Source: Blastomonas aquatica
GTDB lineage: Bacteria; Pseudomonadota; Alphaproteobacteria; Sphingomonadales; Sphingomonadaceae
Assembly (NCBI RefSeq): GCF_014639875.1
Contig: NZ_BMGD01000004.1
Location: 124,001 to 188,000 of the forward strand
Reading direction: 5' to 3'
DNA: 64,000 nucleotides
Both the position numbers and the translations under genes were made by a program. Below are positions 48,527-57,300 of this stretch, in pieces. The notes beneath the pieces were generated by a model, which was not told the origin of the DNA, did not search any database, and worked only from the letters and a program-made list of their open reading frames with translations. The first letter of the stretch is position 1. Each line of letters opens with the position of its first letter.

Positions 48527-49302
48527 TAAGCGTATCTCGAAAGGTCGATGACCAGGCCGTCATAGCCCGGTTCTATGTCGTTGGGCAGTTCCGCGCACAG
48601 CGTCGCATAATCGAGGCTTTTATCCATATGGGTCAACACCGTGTGACCCGCGCCGCACCGCGCGGCCAGCTCGCGCGCCATATCCACGCTGGCGTGCGTG
48701 GGATGCTTTTCATACCGCAGGCAATCGCTGACCAGCAGATCGCACCCAGCATAAAGCCCGACCATATCATCGGTAATCGTGCTGAAGTCCGTCGCGTAAA
48801 CCACTGACATTCCATCAGCATCGAAACGCAGGCCAGTCGAAAGCACCGGCCCATGCGGTTGATCGACACAACGGACCCGCAGACCGCAGATGTCGAGATC
48901 ATCCTGCAGATCAATCGGGGCGACGATCGCTGGGTAGCCGTCGCCGCCGACGAAAACATAGTCGAAACGGCTGCTTAGGCTTTGCAAGGCATAGCTTCGA
49001 CCATAGCCTGGCAAAGGCTTGCGGCTGCGATGGTAGATAGCGCGCAGATCATCAATGCCGTGGGCATGATCGGCATGATCATGCGTCCAGATCACCGCAT
49101 CAAGCGCAGCGATGTCCTGCGCCAGCAACTGGTTCCTGAGGTCCGGCGAGGTATCGATCAGGATACGCTGCCTGGCATGCTCGACGATCATCGAAACCCG
49201 TGACCGCCGGTTGCGTGGATTTTGCGGGTCGCATGCCCCCCAATCGTTGCCGATCCGGGGCACGCCGCCAGACGTGCCCGATCCCAGCAGGATCGCCTTC
49301 AC
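48526..49302 (-). CDS. MBL-fold metallohydrolase (PhnP/RNase Z-like branch)
   Basis: A 258-residue metallo-beta-lactamase-fold enzyme. The N-terminal 'L-L-G-S-G-T-S-G-G-V-P' and the zinc motif T-H-D-H-A-D-H-A-H-G are conserved. It is close to PhnP-type phosphodiesterases, although no phn genes lie nearby. A GTG start overlapping the tatD stop (GTGA) is chosen; an ATG 51 bases upstream would overlap tatD further. tatD-MBL-metG neighbourhoods are common. Confidence 0.88.
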   Translation of the reverse strand: MKAILLGSGTSGGVPRIGNDWGACDPQNPRNRRSRVSMIVEHARQRILIDTSPDLRNQLLAQDIAALDAVIWTHDHADHAHGIDDLRAIYHRSRKPLPGYGRSYALQSLSSRFDYVFVGGDGYPAIVAPIDLQDDLDICGLRVRCVDQPHGPVLSTGLRFDADGMSVVYATDFSTITDDMVGLYAGCDLLVSDCLRYEKHPTHASVDMARELAARCGAGHTVLTHMDKSLDYATLCAELPNDIEPGYDGLVIDLSRYA

Positions 49303-50078
49303 GGCCGCGCCCGACTGAACAGGCGATAGAAGTTCTGCGAAGTGGTTTCGCACAATTGCTCATAGGGTTCATCACGCAACGCTGCGACATACCGCGCCGT
49401 GTCAGCTACGAACGCGGGCTCGCCCTGCTTGCCGCGATGCGGCACCGGCGCGAGGAATGGCGCGTCGGTTTCGACCATCAGCCGGTCCGCAGGAATTTCC
49501 CGCGCGACCGCCTGGAGGTCCTTGGCGTTCTTGAACGTGACGATCCCTGATATCGAGATATAAAGCCCCAGATCCAGCACCTTGGCCGCGAAATCTGCGC
49601 TCGCGGTGAAGCAGTGGATCAACGCGGGGAAGGCACCCTTCCCCATTTCATCGGCCAGGATCGCGGCGGTATCGTCCTCTGCATCGCGGGTGTGGATGAT
49701 CAAAGGCAAGCCAGTGCTCCGCGATGCGCCAATGTGCGCGATGAAGCTGCGGCGCTGCTGGTCGCGATCCGAATGGTCGTAATAATAATCGAGCCCGGTC
49801 TCGCCAATGCCGATGACGCGGTCGTCGGTCTCGGCGCGGGCGACCAGACGCGCGGTATCGATATCGGCATGCGCATCGGCCTCATGCGGATGGATACCGA
49901 TGCTTGCCCAGACATCGGCCTCGCGGTGGGCTGTAGCGGTAACCGCATCCCATTCGCTCGCGCGGGTCGAGATGTTGAGCATCGCGGTCACACCAGTTGC
50001 ACGCGCCCTTGCGAGCAGGTCAGCCTGCTGCTCGGCCATGCCCTTGTAGTTCAGGTGACAGTGCGAATCGACCAGCAT
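49299..50078 (-). CDS. tatD: TatD family metal-dependent deoxyribonuclease
   Basis: A 259-residue TIM-barrel hydrolase. The metal ligands include D-S-H-C-H-L at the N-terminus, the Glu of G-E-T-G-L-D-Y-Y, and later His residues in 'L-I-I-H-T-R-D-A' and 'I-H-C-F-T'. It is the YcfH-type TatD, thought to act in DNA repair or fragment clearance. The ATG at 50078 lies within the metG stop (TGATG), and its own stop overlaps the MBL gene. Confidence 0.93.
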   Translation of the reverse strand: MLVDSHCHLNYKGMAEQQADLLARARATGVTAMLNISTRASEWDAVTATAHREADVWASIGIHPHEADAHADIDTARLVARAETDDRVIGIGETGLDYYYDHSDRDQQRRSFIAHIGASRSTGLPLIIHTRDAEDDTAAILADEMGKGAFPALIHCFTASADFAAKVLDLGLYISISGIVTFKNAKDLQAVAREIPADRLMVETDAPFLAPVPHRGKQGEPAFVADTARYVAALRDEPYEQLCETTSQNFYRLFSRARP

Positions 50079-51640
50079 CACTCGGCGTCTTCGGCTGGCA
50101 GATCGATGCGCGGGAACAATGGCTTGGGCACGCCGACCTGATAATCGCTCTCGGCCAGCGCCGAGTACCAGTGCGATCCCATTGCGGCCAGCGAGCGAAC
50201 GTCATCAGGCACACCCATATGATCGAGCAACGCCTTGGCGCTGCCGGGGATCACCGGCGAGATCGCGATCGAAAGCTGGGCGATGGCGATGAACAACGTC
50301 GCCAGCACGGTCTGCATCCGCTCGGGGTCAGTCTTCTTGAGCGCCCAGGGCGCCTGTTCATCGACATAGGCGTTGCAGGCAAACACCGCGCGCATCCATG
50401 CCTCGATGCCTTGCGACAGCGATAGTTCCTCGAACGCCTTGGGCATTTCCACTTGCAAGGCATCGGCCAGCACATCAAACAAGGCGGTGTCGGCAGGATG
50501 GTTTCCGTGGATCGCAGGCAGATGGCCATCGAGGTTCTTTGCGATGAAGCTCAGGATGCGCTGCGCCAGATTACCGAAACTGTTCGACAGATCGGCATTC
50601 GACCGCATTGCAATGGCTTGCGGCGAATAGCTGCCATCCTGTCCGAAGCTGACCTCGCGCAACAGGAAGTAGCGGAGCTGATCAACGCCGAAGGCATCGG
50701 CGAGCGCGAATGGATCGACGACATTGCCGACCGACTTCGACATCTTCTCGCCCTTGTTGAGCAGGAAGCCGTGGCCGAAAACCTGCTTGGGCACTGCAAT
50801 ACCTGCGCTGAGCAGAAACGCGGGCCAATAGACTGCATGGAAACGCACGATATCCTTGCCGATTAGATGCAGATCGGCTGGCCAGTGCTTGCGCATCAGA
50901 CCGGTGTCATCTGGATACCCTAGCCCGGTGAGATAGTTGGTCAGCGCATCGACCCACACGTACATGACGTGCCCATCACTGCCGGGCACCTTGACCCCCC
51001 AGTCGAAGCTGGTGCGCGAGATCGACAGTGGACGCAGGCCACCTTTCACGAAGCTGACAATCTCGTTGCGGCGGGTGTCGGGCTGGAGAAACTCGGGATG
51101 CTCCTCGTACAGTGCGAGCAATTTGTCTTGATACGCGTCGAGCTTAAAGAACCAGCTTTCCTCGACGGTCCATTCAACCGGGGTACCCTGGGGTGACTGC
51201 TTGCCCCCCTGCCCGTCATCGACCAGTTCGTCTTCGGCATAATACGCTTCGTCACGGACCGAGTACCAGCCTTCGTATCGATCGAGATACAGGTCACCCC
51301 GCGCTTCCATCGCCGACCACAGCGCCTGGCTGGCGCGGTGATGATCGTCTTCGGATGTCTGGATGAAGCGATCATAGCTGACATCAAGCCTATCGCACAT
51401 ATCTTTGAAATACTGAGACATTTCATCCGCCAGTGCGCGCGGTGTGGTGTCCAGTTCGCGCGCCTTTTGCAGCATCTTGAGGCCGTGGACATCAGTCCCG
51501 GTCTGGAAGCGGACGTCGCGACCATTGAGCCGCTGGAAGCGCGCGATGACGTCGGCGGCGATCGCCTCATAGGCATGGCCGATATGCGGGCGGCCATTGG
51601 GATAGCTGATCGCGGTGGTGATGTAATAGGGTTCGCCCAT
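50078..51640 (-). CDS. metG: Methionyl-tRNA synthetase
   Basis: A 520-residue class I aminoacyl-tRNA synthetase. The adenylate-binding H-I-G-H motif lies near residue 19-22 (P-H-I-G-H-A-Y-E) and K-M-S-K-S follows near 305. It lacks the C-terminal tRNA-binding extension of the long MetG form, which is normal for alphaproteobacteria. ATG at 51640 gives 'G-E-P-Y-Y-I-T-T-A-I-S'. About 50 bases downstream of holB in the same run. Confidence 0.96.
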   Translation of the reverse strand: MGEPYYITTAISYPNGRPHIGHAYEAIAADVIARFQRLNGRDVRFQTGTDVHGLKMLQKARELDTTPRALADEMSQYFKDMCDRLDVSYDRFIQTSEDDHHRASQALWSAMEARGDLYLDRYEGWYSVRDEAYYAEDELVDDGQGGKQSPQGTPVEWTVEESWFFKLDAYQDKLLALYEEHPEFLQPDTRRNEIVSFVKGGLRPLSISRTSFDWGVKVPGSDGHVMYVWVDALTNYLTGLGYPDDTGLMRKHWPADLHLIGKDIVRFHAVYWPAFLLSAGIAVPKQVFGHGFLLNKGEKMSKSVGNVVDPFALADAFGVDQLRYFLLREVSFGQDGSYSPQAIAMRSNADLSNSFGNLAQRILSFIAKNLDGHLPAIHGNHPADTALFDVLADALQVEMPKAFEELSLSQGIEAWMRAVFACNAYVDEQAPWALKKTDPERMQTVLATLFIAIAQLSIAISPVIPGSAKALLDHMGVPDDVRSLAAMGSHWYSALAESDYQVGVPKPLFPRIDLPAEDAE

Positions 51641-51692
51641 GGCGGTTCTGTCTGCCGTTCGTTCGGGTGGTGGCCTGCTGGCCGGTCGTCGC

Positions 51693-52703
51693 CTATCTAG
51701 GCGGGGCCAGCCTTGCCAGCAACCCGCCAATTTGAAACGCGACCGCAGCCGCATCCAGATTGAGCAACACCGCGCGTGAGGCCAGGCTGCCGATGTCCTG
51801 CCAAGCCCCAATCGCATCGGGCAGCCGGTCGTCGCGCAAGGTGCGGATCCGGCGAGCCGCAAAGCGCGGTGCATAATGCAGCAGCGCCTGGAAACGATCG
51901 CGGTTGGCCTTGTTGGCCACCAGCGCGCCGAGCGCAATCCGCGCGCGATGATCGCGGTCGCCATGGTCCGCGATTTCGCTGAGCAAGCCATCGATCCGCG
52001 CCATATCGAGGCCGGCGAAGCTGAGCGCCTGCCCCGGAGCGCCCTGCCCCAACCTTACCAAGGCAGCAATCTCTGCGTCGGGGAGCTCGGGCCGCGCGGC
52101 ACGCAGGGCCTCGGCCATATCGGTATCGCTCAGCGCAGGAAAATCGAGCACCAGGCATCGCGAGCGGATCGTCGGCAGCAGGCGCCCGGGATTGTGCGCG
52201 ATCAGCAGAAAAACGGTGTCGGCAGGCGGCTCTTCCAAGCTCTTGAGCAAGGCGTTGGCGGCGCCGCGTTCGAGCATATCGGCCGAATCGAAAATGATCA
52301 CCCGGCGCTCGGCCAGGCTGGGGCGCACCGTTAACCGCTTTTGCAGCGCCCGGATCTGATCGACTTTGATGTTGCGCGCCAGATCATAGGGCTTGCCGTC
52401 CTCGGCCTTGCGCGCTTCCTTGTCGTTTTGCGGACCCAGAGTGATGTAGTGGCAATCGGGATGCTTGCCCTGCACGAGCAAGCGGCCCGATGCGCTGTCT
52501 AGATCACCCCCGAAATGATCGGCGGCAAAGCTGGGCTCGCGGGTCAGCAAATGCGCCGCAGCAGCCAGCGCGAAGCTGCGTTTGCCGATGCCTTCTGGCC
52601 CAGCAAGCAGCCAGCCATGATGCAGCCTTCGCGACTGAAACGCGCGCAAAACCGTCGTTTCCGGCGCCGCATGCCCCATCCATTGCCCGAAGGAAGCCGT
52701 CAT
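51693..52703 (-). CDS. holB: DNA polymerase III delta-prime subunit
   Basis: A 336-residue clamp-loader subunit. The AAA+ P-loop G-P-E-G-I-G-K is near residues 35-41, and 'I-I-F-D-S-A-D-M-L' with 'A-A-N-A-L-L-K-S-L-E-E-P-P' is the clamp-loader signature (sensor-1 region follows as 'L-I-A-H-N'). The zinc finger of longer relatives is reduced. ATG at 52703, four bases after the tmk stop. Confidence 0.92.
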   Translation of the reverse strand: MTASFGQWMGHAAPETTVLRAFQSRRLHHGWLLAGPEGIGKRSFALAAAAHLLTREPSFAADHFGGDLDSASGRLLVQGKHPDCHYITLGPQNDKEARKAEDGKPYDLARNIKVDQIRALQKRLTVRPSLAERRVIIFDSADMLERGAANALLKSLEEPPADTVFLLIAHNPGRLLPTIRSRCLVLDFPALSDTDMAEALRAARPELPDAEIAALVRLGQGAPGQALSFAGLDMARIDGLLSEIADHGDRDHRARIALGALVANKANRDRFQALLHYAPRFAARRIRTLRDDRLPDAIGAWQDIGSLASRAVLLNLDAAAVAFQIGGLLARLAPPR

Positions 52704-52707
52704 GACG

Positions 52708-53334
52708 TCACGCCGCCAGATGCGCGAGCGCTGCGATAATCCGCGCCTGCACCGCGTGGCTTTCACCGCTGGCATCGATCACGTGGAAACGTTCGGGTTC
52801 GGCTGCCGCAAATGTGCGGAACGCCTGCGCGACCGATGCGTGATAGGCGGCATCGCGCCCGCCGATCCGATCACTGCCAGCGCCATCCCTTAAGGTCGCG
52901 CGGCGTGCGGCTTCATCTGCCGGAAGTTCGAGCAGCAAGGTGCAATCGGGCAGAAAGCCCTGCGATCCGAACTGGTGCAGAGCGAGGACAGCCTCGTCAC
53001 CCAGCCCTCCTGCGACCCCCTGATAGGCGCGGCTGCTGTCGATGAAGCGGTCGGAGAGCACCCATCCGCCGGCCTCGATCGCGGGCCGGATTAGCCTCGC
53101 GACATGATCGGCGCGCGCAGCGGCAAACAGCAATGCCTCGCTGCGGGCGTTCCACCGGTCGGCGCCGCCTTCGAGCAGCAGAGTCCGGATCGCCTCGGCA
53201 CTCTCGGTACCTCCGGGCTCGCGGGTAATCGTGACCTTGCGGCCATCCGCTCTCAGCGCTTCGGCAAGCAGCCTGATCTGCGTCGATTTGCCGACCGCTT
53301 CGCCACCTTCGATCGAGATGAAGCGCCCGCGCAT
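52708..53334 (-). CDS. tmk: Thymidylate kinase
   Basis: A 208-residue dTMP kinase. The P-loop E-G-G-E-A-V-G-K-S-T lies at residues 8-17, with the D-R-F-I-D-S-S-x-A-Y-Q-G substrate motif near 90-100. Start at the ATG at 53334, which gives the standard 'R-G-R-F-I-S-I-E-G' N-terminus; upstream in-frame codons overlap the carboxypeptidase. tmk-holB-metG-tatD is a classic bacterial cluster. Confidence 0.95.
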   Translation of the reverse strand: MRGRFISIEGGEAVGKSTQIRLLAEALRADGRKVTITREPGGTESAEAIRTLLLEGGADRWNARSEALLFAAARADHVARLIRPAIEAGGWVLSDRFIDSSRAYQGVAGGLGDEAVLALHQFGSQGFLPDCTLLLELPADEAARRATLRDGAGSDRIGGRDAAYHASVAQAFRTFAAAEPERFHVIDASGESHAVQARIIAALAHLAA

Positions 53335-53344
53335 GCTGGCGTCC

Positions 53345-54487
53345 TCAGCCTCCGAAAAACGACAGGATACCGGCCCAGAGGCGGCCGAAGAAGCCCGCCT
53401 CATCGACGGCTTCGCCTGCGACCAGGGGCATCACCTGCTGTTCCATGTCAGGCGCGGAGACGACCAGGGTTGCGACCTGCTGGCCCTTGGCGATCGGGGC
53501 CTTGAGCGGGCCCTGATAAACAACCTTGAGCGTCACCTTGTCGGTATCGGCAGTGCGCGGCAGCGTGAGCGCCAGATCACGCGGGGCGACAAGCGTCAGT
53601 TCGCGCACGCTCCCCAATTGTACGGGCGCAGTATCCACCTTGCGGCCCTTGGCGAACAACGGAACCGATTTCCAGGACCTGAAGCCCCAGTTCATGAACC
53701 GGACCGATTCATCGACACGGCCGTTGTAGCTGTCCAATCCGGCGACCACCATCACCAGCCGGCGCCCGTTCTGCTCGGCCGAGCCGGTAAAGCCGTAGCC
53801 CGCTTCCTCGGTATGGCCGGTCTTGAGGCCGTCAGCGCCATCGACCTTGCCCAGCAGCGGATCGCGGTTGGGCTGGGTGATGCCGTTCCAGGTAAAGCTG
53901 CCCTTGGAATAGAAGCGCTTATATAGTCCCGGGTGGTTGCGGATCGTCGCGGAAGCAAGCTGTGCCAGATCGCGCGCGGTGACCTGGGTAAGCCCCTCGT
54001 CGGGCCAGCCATTGCTATTGCCGAAAAGACTGTTGGCAAGGCCGATCTCTCTGGCCTTTTTGTTCATCATATCGACGAACGCTTCTTCGGACCCGGCAAT
54101 CCCCTCTGCAAGCACGACACAGGCATCGTTGCCTGACAACGTGACGACGCCGTCGAGAAGATCGGAAACCGTCACCTGGCTGCCGACCGCCAGAAACATG
54201 CTGGAGCCCTGGTTGTTCCATTTGCGCCATGTCTCGGGCGATACGGTCATCGTCTGATCGAGCTTGATCTCACCCTTCTTGAGCAGATCGAACGCAACAT
54301 AGACGGTCATCATTTTGGCCATCGACGCGGGCGGAATCTGCCGGTCGGCATCGCGTGCAAACAGCACCGCGCCCGATGAGAGGTCGGTCATATAGGCGAT
54401 GGGTGCCTCGGAGACATAGCTGGGAGCCGCCGCCAGCGGGGTCGCCAGCAGCGAGAACATGGCAAGACCAATAATCGGGGTTTTCAT
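53345..54487 (-). CDS. D-alanyl-D-alanine carboxypeptidase (PBP5/6 family)
   Basis: A 380-residue S11 peptidase with a signal peptide ending near P-L-A-A-A. The active-site motifs are S-M-A-K (SxxK, near residue 60), S-G-N and K-T-G-H. A C-terminal beta domain and a short amphipathic end ('F-F-G-R-L-W-A-G-I-L-S-F-F') would tether it to the inner membrane. It trims peptidoglycan stem peptides. It sits between rlpA and tmk on the same strand; 57 bases separate it from rlpA. Confidence 0.93.
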   Translation of the reverse strand: MKTPIIGLAMFSLLATPLAAAPSYVSEAPIAYMTDLSSGAVLFARDADRQIPPASMAKMMTVYVAFDLLKKGEIKLDQTMTVSPETWRKWNNQGSSMFLAVGSQVTVSDLLDGVVTLSGNDACVVLAEGIAGSEEAFVDMMNKKAREIGLANSLFGNSNGWPDEGLTQVTARDLAQLASATIRNHPGLYKRFYSKGSFTWNGITQPNRDPLLGKVDGADGLKTGHTEEAGYGFTGSAEQNGRRLVMVVAGLDSYNGRVDESVRFMNWGFRSWKSVPLFAKGRKVDTAPVQLGSVRELTLVAPRDLALTLPRTADTDKVTLKVVYQGPLKAPIAKGQQVATLVVSAPDMEQQVMPLVAGEAVDEAGFFGRLWAGILSFFGG

Positions 54488-54544
54488 CTGTTTCTCATGA
54501 ATTTGATCGAGGGGGAATGCGGGCCTTTATCCGGCCCGTTCGTG

Positions 54545-55678
54545 TCAGCGACCGGGGTCCTGCTGGATTCGAACCCCCTGATAGCCATTCCGCTTCGCCA
54601 GCGTAAGACCCTGTTGTGCCGCGTGAGCGTTGGCATAGGGGCCATAACGGACGCGAAACACTTTGCCATCGTTGCTGACAACCGTGTTTGCGCCGATCCG
54701 CTTGGCGAGATCATCCGCCCTTGCCCTGGTCGAAAATGCGGCGACCTGAATGAAATATGCCTCAGCGGTGACGGGCCTTGCGGCCACCGCAGGGTTTGGC
54801 GGCGCTTTTGCTGGCGCTGGTTCGGGCGTTGCGCGATTAGCGCCGGTGCTGTTTCCCGCGATCGTCGGACGGGAGGGCGGGCTCTGCGTCGGGCGGGGCC
54901 CCTGCCCTTCGACGATGAAGCCGGTATTACCCTGCGCCACTTGGCCAGACACCGATGGTGTGGCGGCTCCGGAGGTCGGGGCTGCCTTGGCCACAGCTGC
55001 GACCTTCGGCTTGCTTGCCTTGATGGGCTTGTCCTGAACCTTGCCTGCCACAGGTGCGACCACTGGCTGGGCGATCGCAACCGCCGGGCCATTGTCGCCG
55101 AGCTTGCGCCGCAACGGCACCAGCAGCGATTCAGGCGTTTCCATCCGCATGGCAACCGGCTGCCCCGTACGCAGCACCGCGCGCTCCGCCTCGGGTGGAT
55201 TGACCCTGCGCACGCGGACCGGGAACGACCCCTTTTCGAGCACACCCAATTGCTTGGCTGCACCGTATGACAGATCGATCAGACGCGAAGCCGACGCTGG
55301 CCCGCGATCGTTGACCCGGACGAGGATAGTTTTTCCGGTGTCGAGTGCGGTCACCTCGACATAGCTGGGCAGCGGCAAGGTCCGGTGCGCTCCCGAAATG
55401 GCATCGGGGCTGAACAGTTCGCCATTGGCGGTGCTGCGCCCGTTGAGTTCCTTGCCGTACCAGCTCGCATAGCCGGTCTCATCGTAATTGAAGACATCGA
55501 CCGGCGTGTAAGTGATCCCCTCGAGCACATAGGGTTCACCCAGCTTGGCAGGGTAATCGGAGACCGATCCTGCCAGCGTCGGCGGCGCGGTGTCCAGGCT
55601 GCGGCTCAAGCCGCCGCCACCGCCACAGCCGGTCAGCAGCAGAGCCATCCCCAGGCTTGCGATCATCATCGTCTTCAT
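54545..55678 (-). CDS. rlpA: Septal ring lytic transglycosylase RlpA, SPOR domain
   Basis: A 377-residue outer-membrane lipoprotein. The lipobox L-L-T-G-C is near residue 18. A double-psi beta-barrel (about 70-160) has the catalytic 'S-W-Y-G-x-x-x-x-G-R-x-T-A-N-G-E' region and 'V-R-V-N-D-R-G-P'. A long Pro/Ala-rich linker leads to a SPOR domain (about 305-375) that binds denuded glycans at the septum. Its neighbours mltB and the carboxypeptidase also act on peptidoglycan. Confidence 0.93.
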   Translation of the reverse strand: MKTMMIASLGMALLLTGCGGGGGLSRSLDTAPPTLAGSVSDYPAKLGEPYVLEGITYTPVDVFNYDETGYASWYGKELNGRSTANGELFSPDAISGAHRTLPLPSYVEVTALDTGKTILVRVNDRGPASASRLIDLSYGAAKQLGVLEKGSFPVRVRRVNPPEAERAVLRTGQPVAMRMETPESLLVPLRRKLGDNGPAVAIAQPVVAPVAGKVQDKPIKASKPKVAAVAKAAPTSGAATPSVSGQVAQGNTGFIVEGQGPRPTQSPPSRPTIAGNSTGANRATPEPAPAKAPPNPAVAARPVTAEAYFIQVAAFSTRARADDLAKRIGANTVVSNDGKVFRVRYGPYANAHAAQQGLTLAKRNGYQGVRIQQDPGR

Positions 55679-55707
55679 CGCCGATTCCCCCTTGAAGTCT
55701 GCGCCTG

Positions 55708-56823
55708 TCAGTTGCGGACGCCGTCAGCCAGCAGGCCCACCGACATCGCGTAATAATTGGAGCAGTTGTAATCCAGTATCGCGCGGTAGTTGCGGGTCAG
55801 CAGGTAACCTGTTGCGTCAAGCCCCGGGGTGATCAGCAACGATGCCTGGACCCGGTCATCGGCTGGCCAGACCCCGCCTGCCGGGTAAATCCCCAGCGCC
55901 TTCCATTCCCGCATCGTCTTCCATTCACTGTGCCGCTCGACCGCGCGCGCGCATTTTTCTACCCGTTCACGGTTGGCGATGGCGGTTGTATCAAGCGTCG
56001 AAGGCACCGATACAGCAAAGCCCCAGGGCTCGCCGCGCCGCCATCCGGCAGCGACCATATAGTTGGCGATCGAGGCGAAGGCATCGGCCCGGCTCGACCA
56101 GATCTCCGCCTTGCCGTCGCCATCGCCATCCTTGGCAAGCTTGAGGTACACCGACGGCAGGAACTGGGGGTATCCGAACGCCCCGGCATAGCTGCCGCGC
56201 AACACCGAACGCGGCACGCCCATGTCGATCATCTTGAGCACCGCGACCAGTTCGCCTTCAAACAGGTCGCGCCGCCGACCCTCATAGGCCAAGGTCGCCA
56301 GCGCACGCGGCAGATCGGTGTTACCCATGATCGTGCCATAGCTGGTTTCATGGCCGAAGATCGACACCATGATCGAAGCGGGAACCCCTGTCTGCTGCTC
56401 GATGGCGACCAGCCGCGCGGCCTCATCGGAATAGACCTGCCGACCCTGGCGGATTTTGGCGCCGTTGATACGCTTGGCCATTTCAGGACCAAACGACGGG
56501 AACGACTGACCTGCGGGCGTCGGCGCAAAGCGGCGGTCGAGCGCTGCAACGCTCTCATCATAACCCAATGACGGTAACACGCTGTCGATGGTGCGCTGCG
56601 ATACGCCTTCACGCCGGGCACGCGCGGCCACGGTATCGAGATAACGAATAAAGCCCTTCGTCTGCTGGATATTGGCGGGGGCATTCACCCCCGGCAGAGG
56701 CTGGACAATCTCGCGTTGGGCGGTACTTGGCGATCCGCACGCCAGCAGGCTGGCTGTGGCTGCTGCAAGCGCCATCCGCGCGCCAAATCGTGAAACAAAG
56801 CCGTGTACGATATTGAAAATCAT
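55708..56823 (-). CDS. mltB: Lytic murein transglycosylase, MltB family
   Basis: A 371-residue lipoprotein or secreted enzyme; the lipobox L-L-A-C follows the signal peptide near residue 26. The catalytic Glu lies in 'I-F-G-H-E-T-S-Y-G', and 'G-S-Y-A-G-A-F-G-Y-P-Q-F-L-P' is the MltB signature. A peptidoglycan-binding region at the C-terminus ends 'Y-Y-A-M-S-V-G-L-L-A-D'. Started at the ATG at 56823; the open frame extends upstream without a better start. First gene of the cell-wall run. Confidence 0.92.
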   Translation of the reverse strand: MIFNIVHGFVSRFGARMALAAATASLLACGSPSTAQREIVQPLPGVNAPANIQQTKGFIRYLDTVAARARREGVSQRTIDSVLPSLGYDESVAALDRRFAPTPAGQSFPSFGPEMAKRINGAKIRQGRQVYSDEAARLVAIEQQTGVPASIMVSIFGHETSYGTIMGNTDLPRALATLAYEGRRRDLFEGELVAVLKMIDMGVPRSVLRGSYAGAFGYPQFLPSVYLKLAKDGDGDGKAEIWSSRADAFASIANYMVAAGWRRGEPWGFAVSVPSTLDTTAIANRERVEKCARAVERHSEWKTMREWKALGIYPAGGVWPADDRVQASLLITPGLDATGYLLTRNYRAILDYNCSNYYAMSVGLLADGVRN

Positions 56824-56889
56824 GCGATACTCCCAAGTGGGCGTTGTGCCACACAAAGCCTTCAGGGGGAAAGGGCGAACATCCGCCAC

Positions 56890-56922
56890 CCATCCCGGCG
56901 GGGCCACGTTTGGCCGGGATGG
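56890..56922. promoter_or_regulatory. Strong stem-loop upstream of mltB
   Basis: A ten-base-pair stem (arm CCATCCCGGC) with a 13-base loop lies 67 bases before the mltB start. There is no T tract. It might be the 5' leader hairpin of mltB or a terminator remnant. Confidence 0.4.
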
Positions 56923-57079
56923 CACGGCACTTGAAGGAACTCATGCCCACCACCTGCAAAACCGGTAGGCAGGTCGCCATCCGATCCAAGTTTCGCTTTT
57001 CAGACTGTGCTGCCTTCGCTAGGAACCGCGCCGCACTGCGCACGCACCGAATTTTGGTCGCGTAACGCCTGGCATCGAT

Positions 57080-57169
57080 GGAAGAGTGTCCGAGTGGTTT
57101 AAGGAACCGGTCTTGAAAACCGGCGAGGGTGCAAGCTCTCCGTGGGTTCGAATCCCACCTCTTCCGCCA
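57080..57169 (+). tRNA. tRNA-Ser (UGA)
   Basis: A complete class II tRNA of 90 bases. The acceptor stem GGAAGAG pairs with CTCTTCC, followed by discriminator G and an encoded CCA (57167-57169). The anticodon loop C-T-TGA-A-A places TGA at 57114-57116, reading UCN serine codons with U34. The long variable arm (GGGTGCAAGCTCTC region) identifies a serine tRNA, and the T-arm GGGTTCGAATCCC is intact. It is the integration site of the downstream integrase. Confidence 0.97.
57144..57169 (+). other. Presumed integrase attachment site (att) in the tRNA-Ser 3' end
   Basis: Tyrosine integrases of this group usually recombine in the 3' half of a tRNA gene, regenerating the tRNA. The integrase gene starts 130 bases downstream on the same strand. 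I found no second copy of the T-arm and acceptor sequence within the window, so the right boundary (attR) is not identified. A direct repeat TGATCAGCTCC at 57192-57202 and 57302-57312 could belong to arm-type sites. Confidence 0.5.
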
Positions 57170-57300
57170 GGTGCTAATCCCACAAAATCCCTGATCAGCT
57201 CCGAAAGTCCAGCTTACCTGCGGGTTACGTTGGTGATTCGGATCCCTGTGTGTCCCACGTCGTCCAGACCGACATTTTTGCAAATGTGGGAACAAATTTT

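Noticed and set aside
50078-51991. A longer metG starting near 51991
   Set aside because: The extra N-terminus overlaps holB and has no MetG similarity; the conserved start is at 51640.
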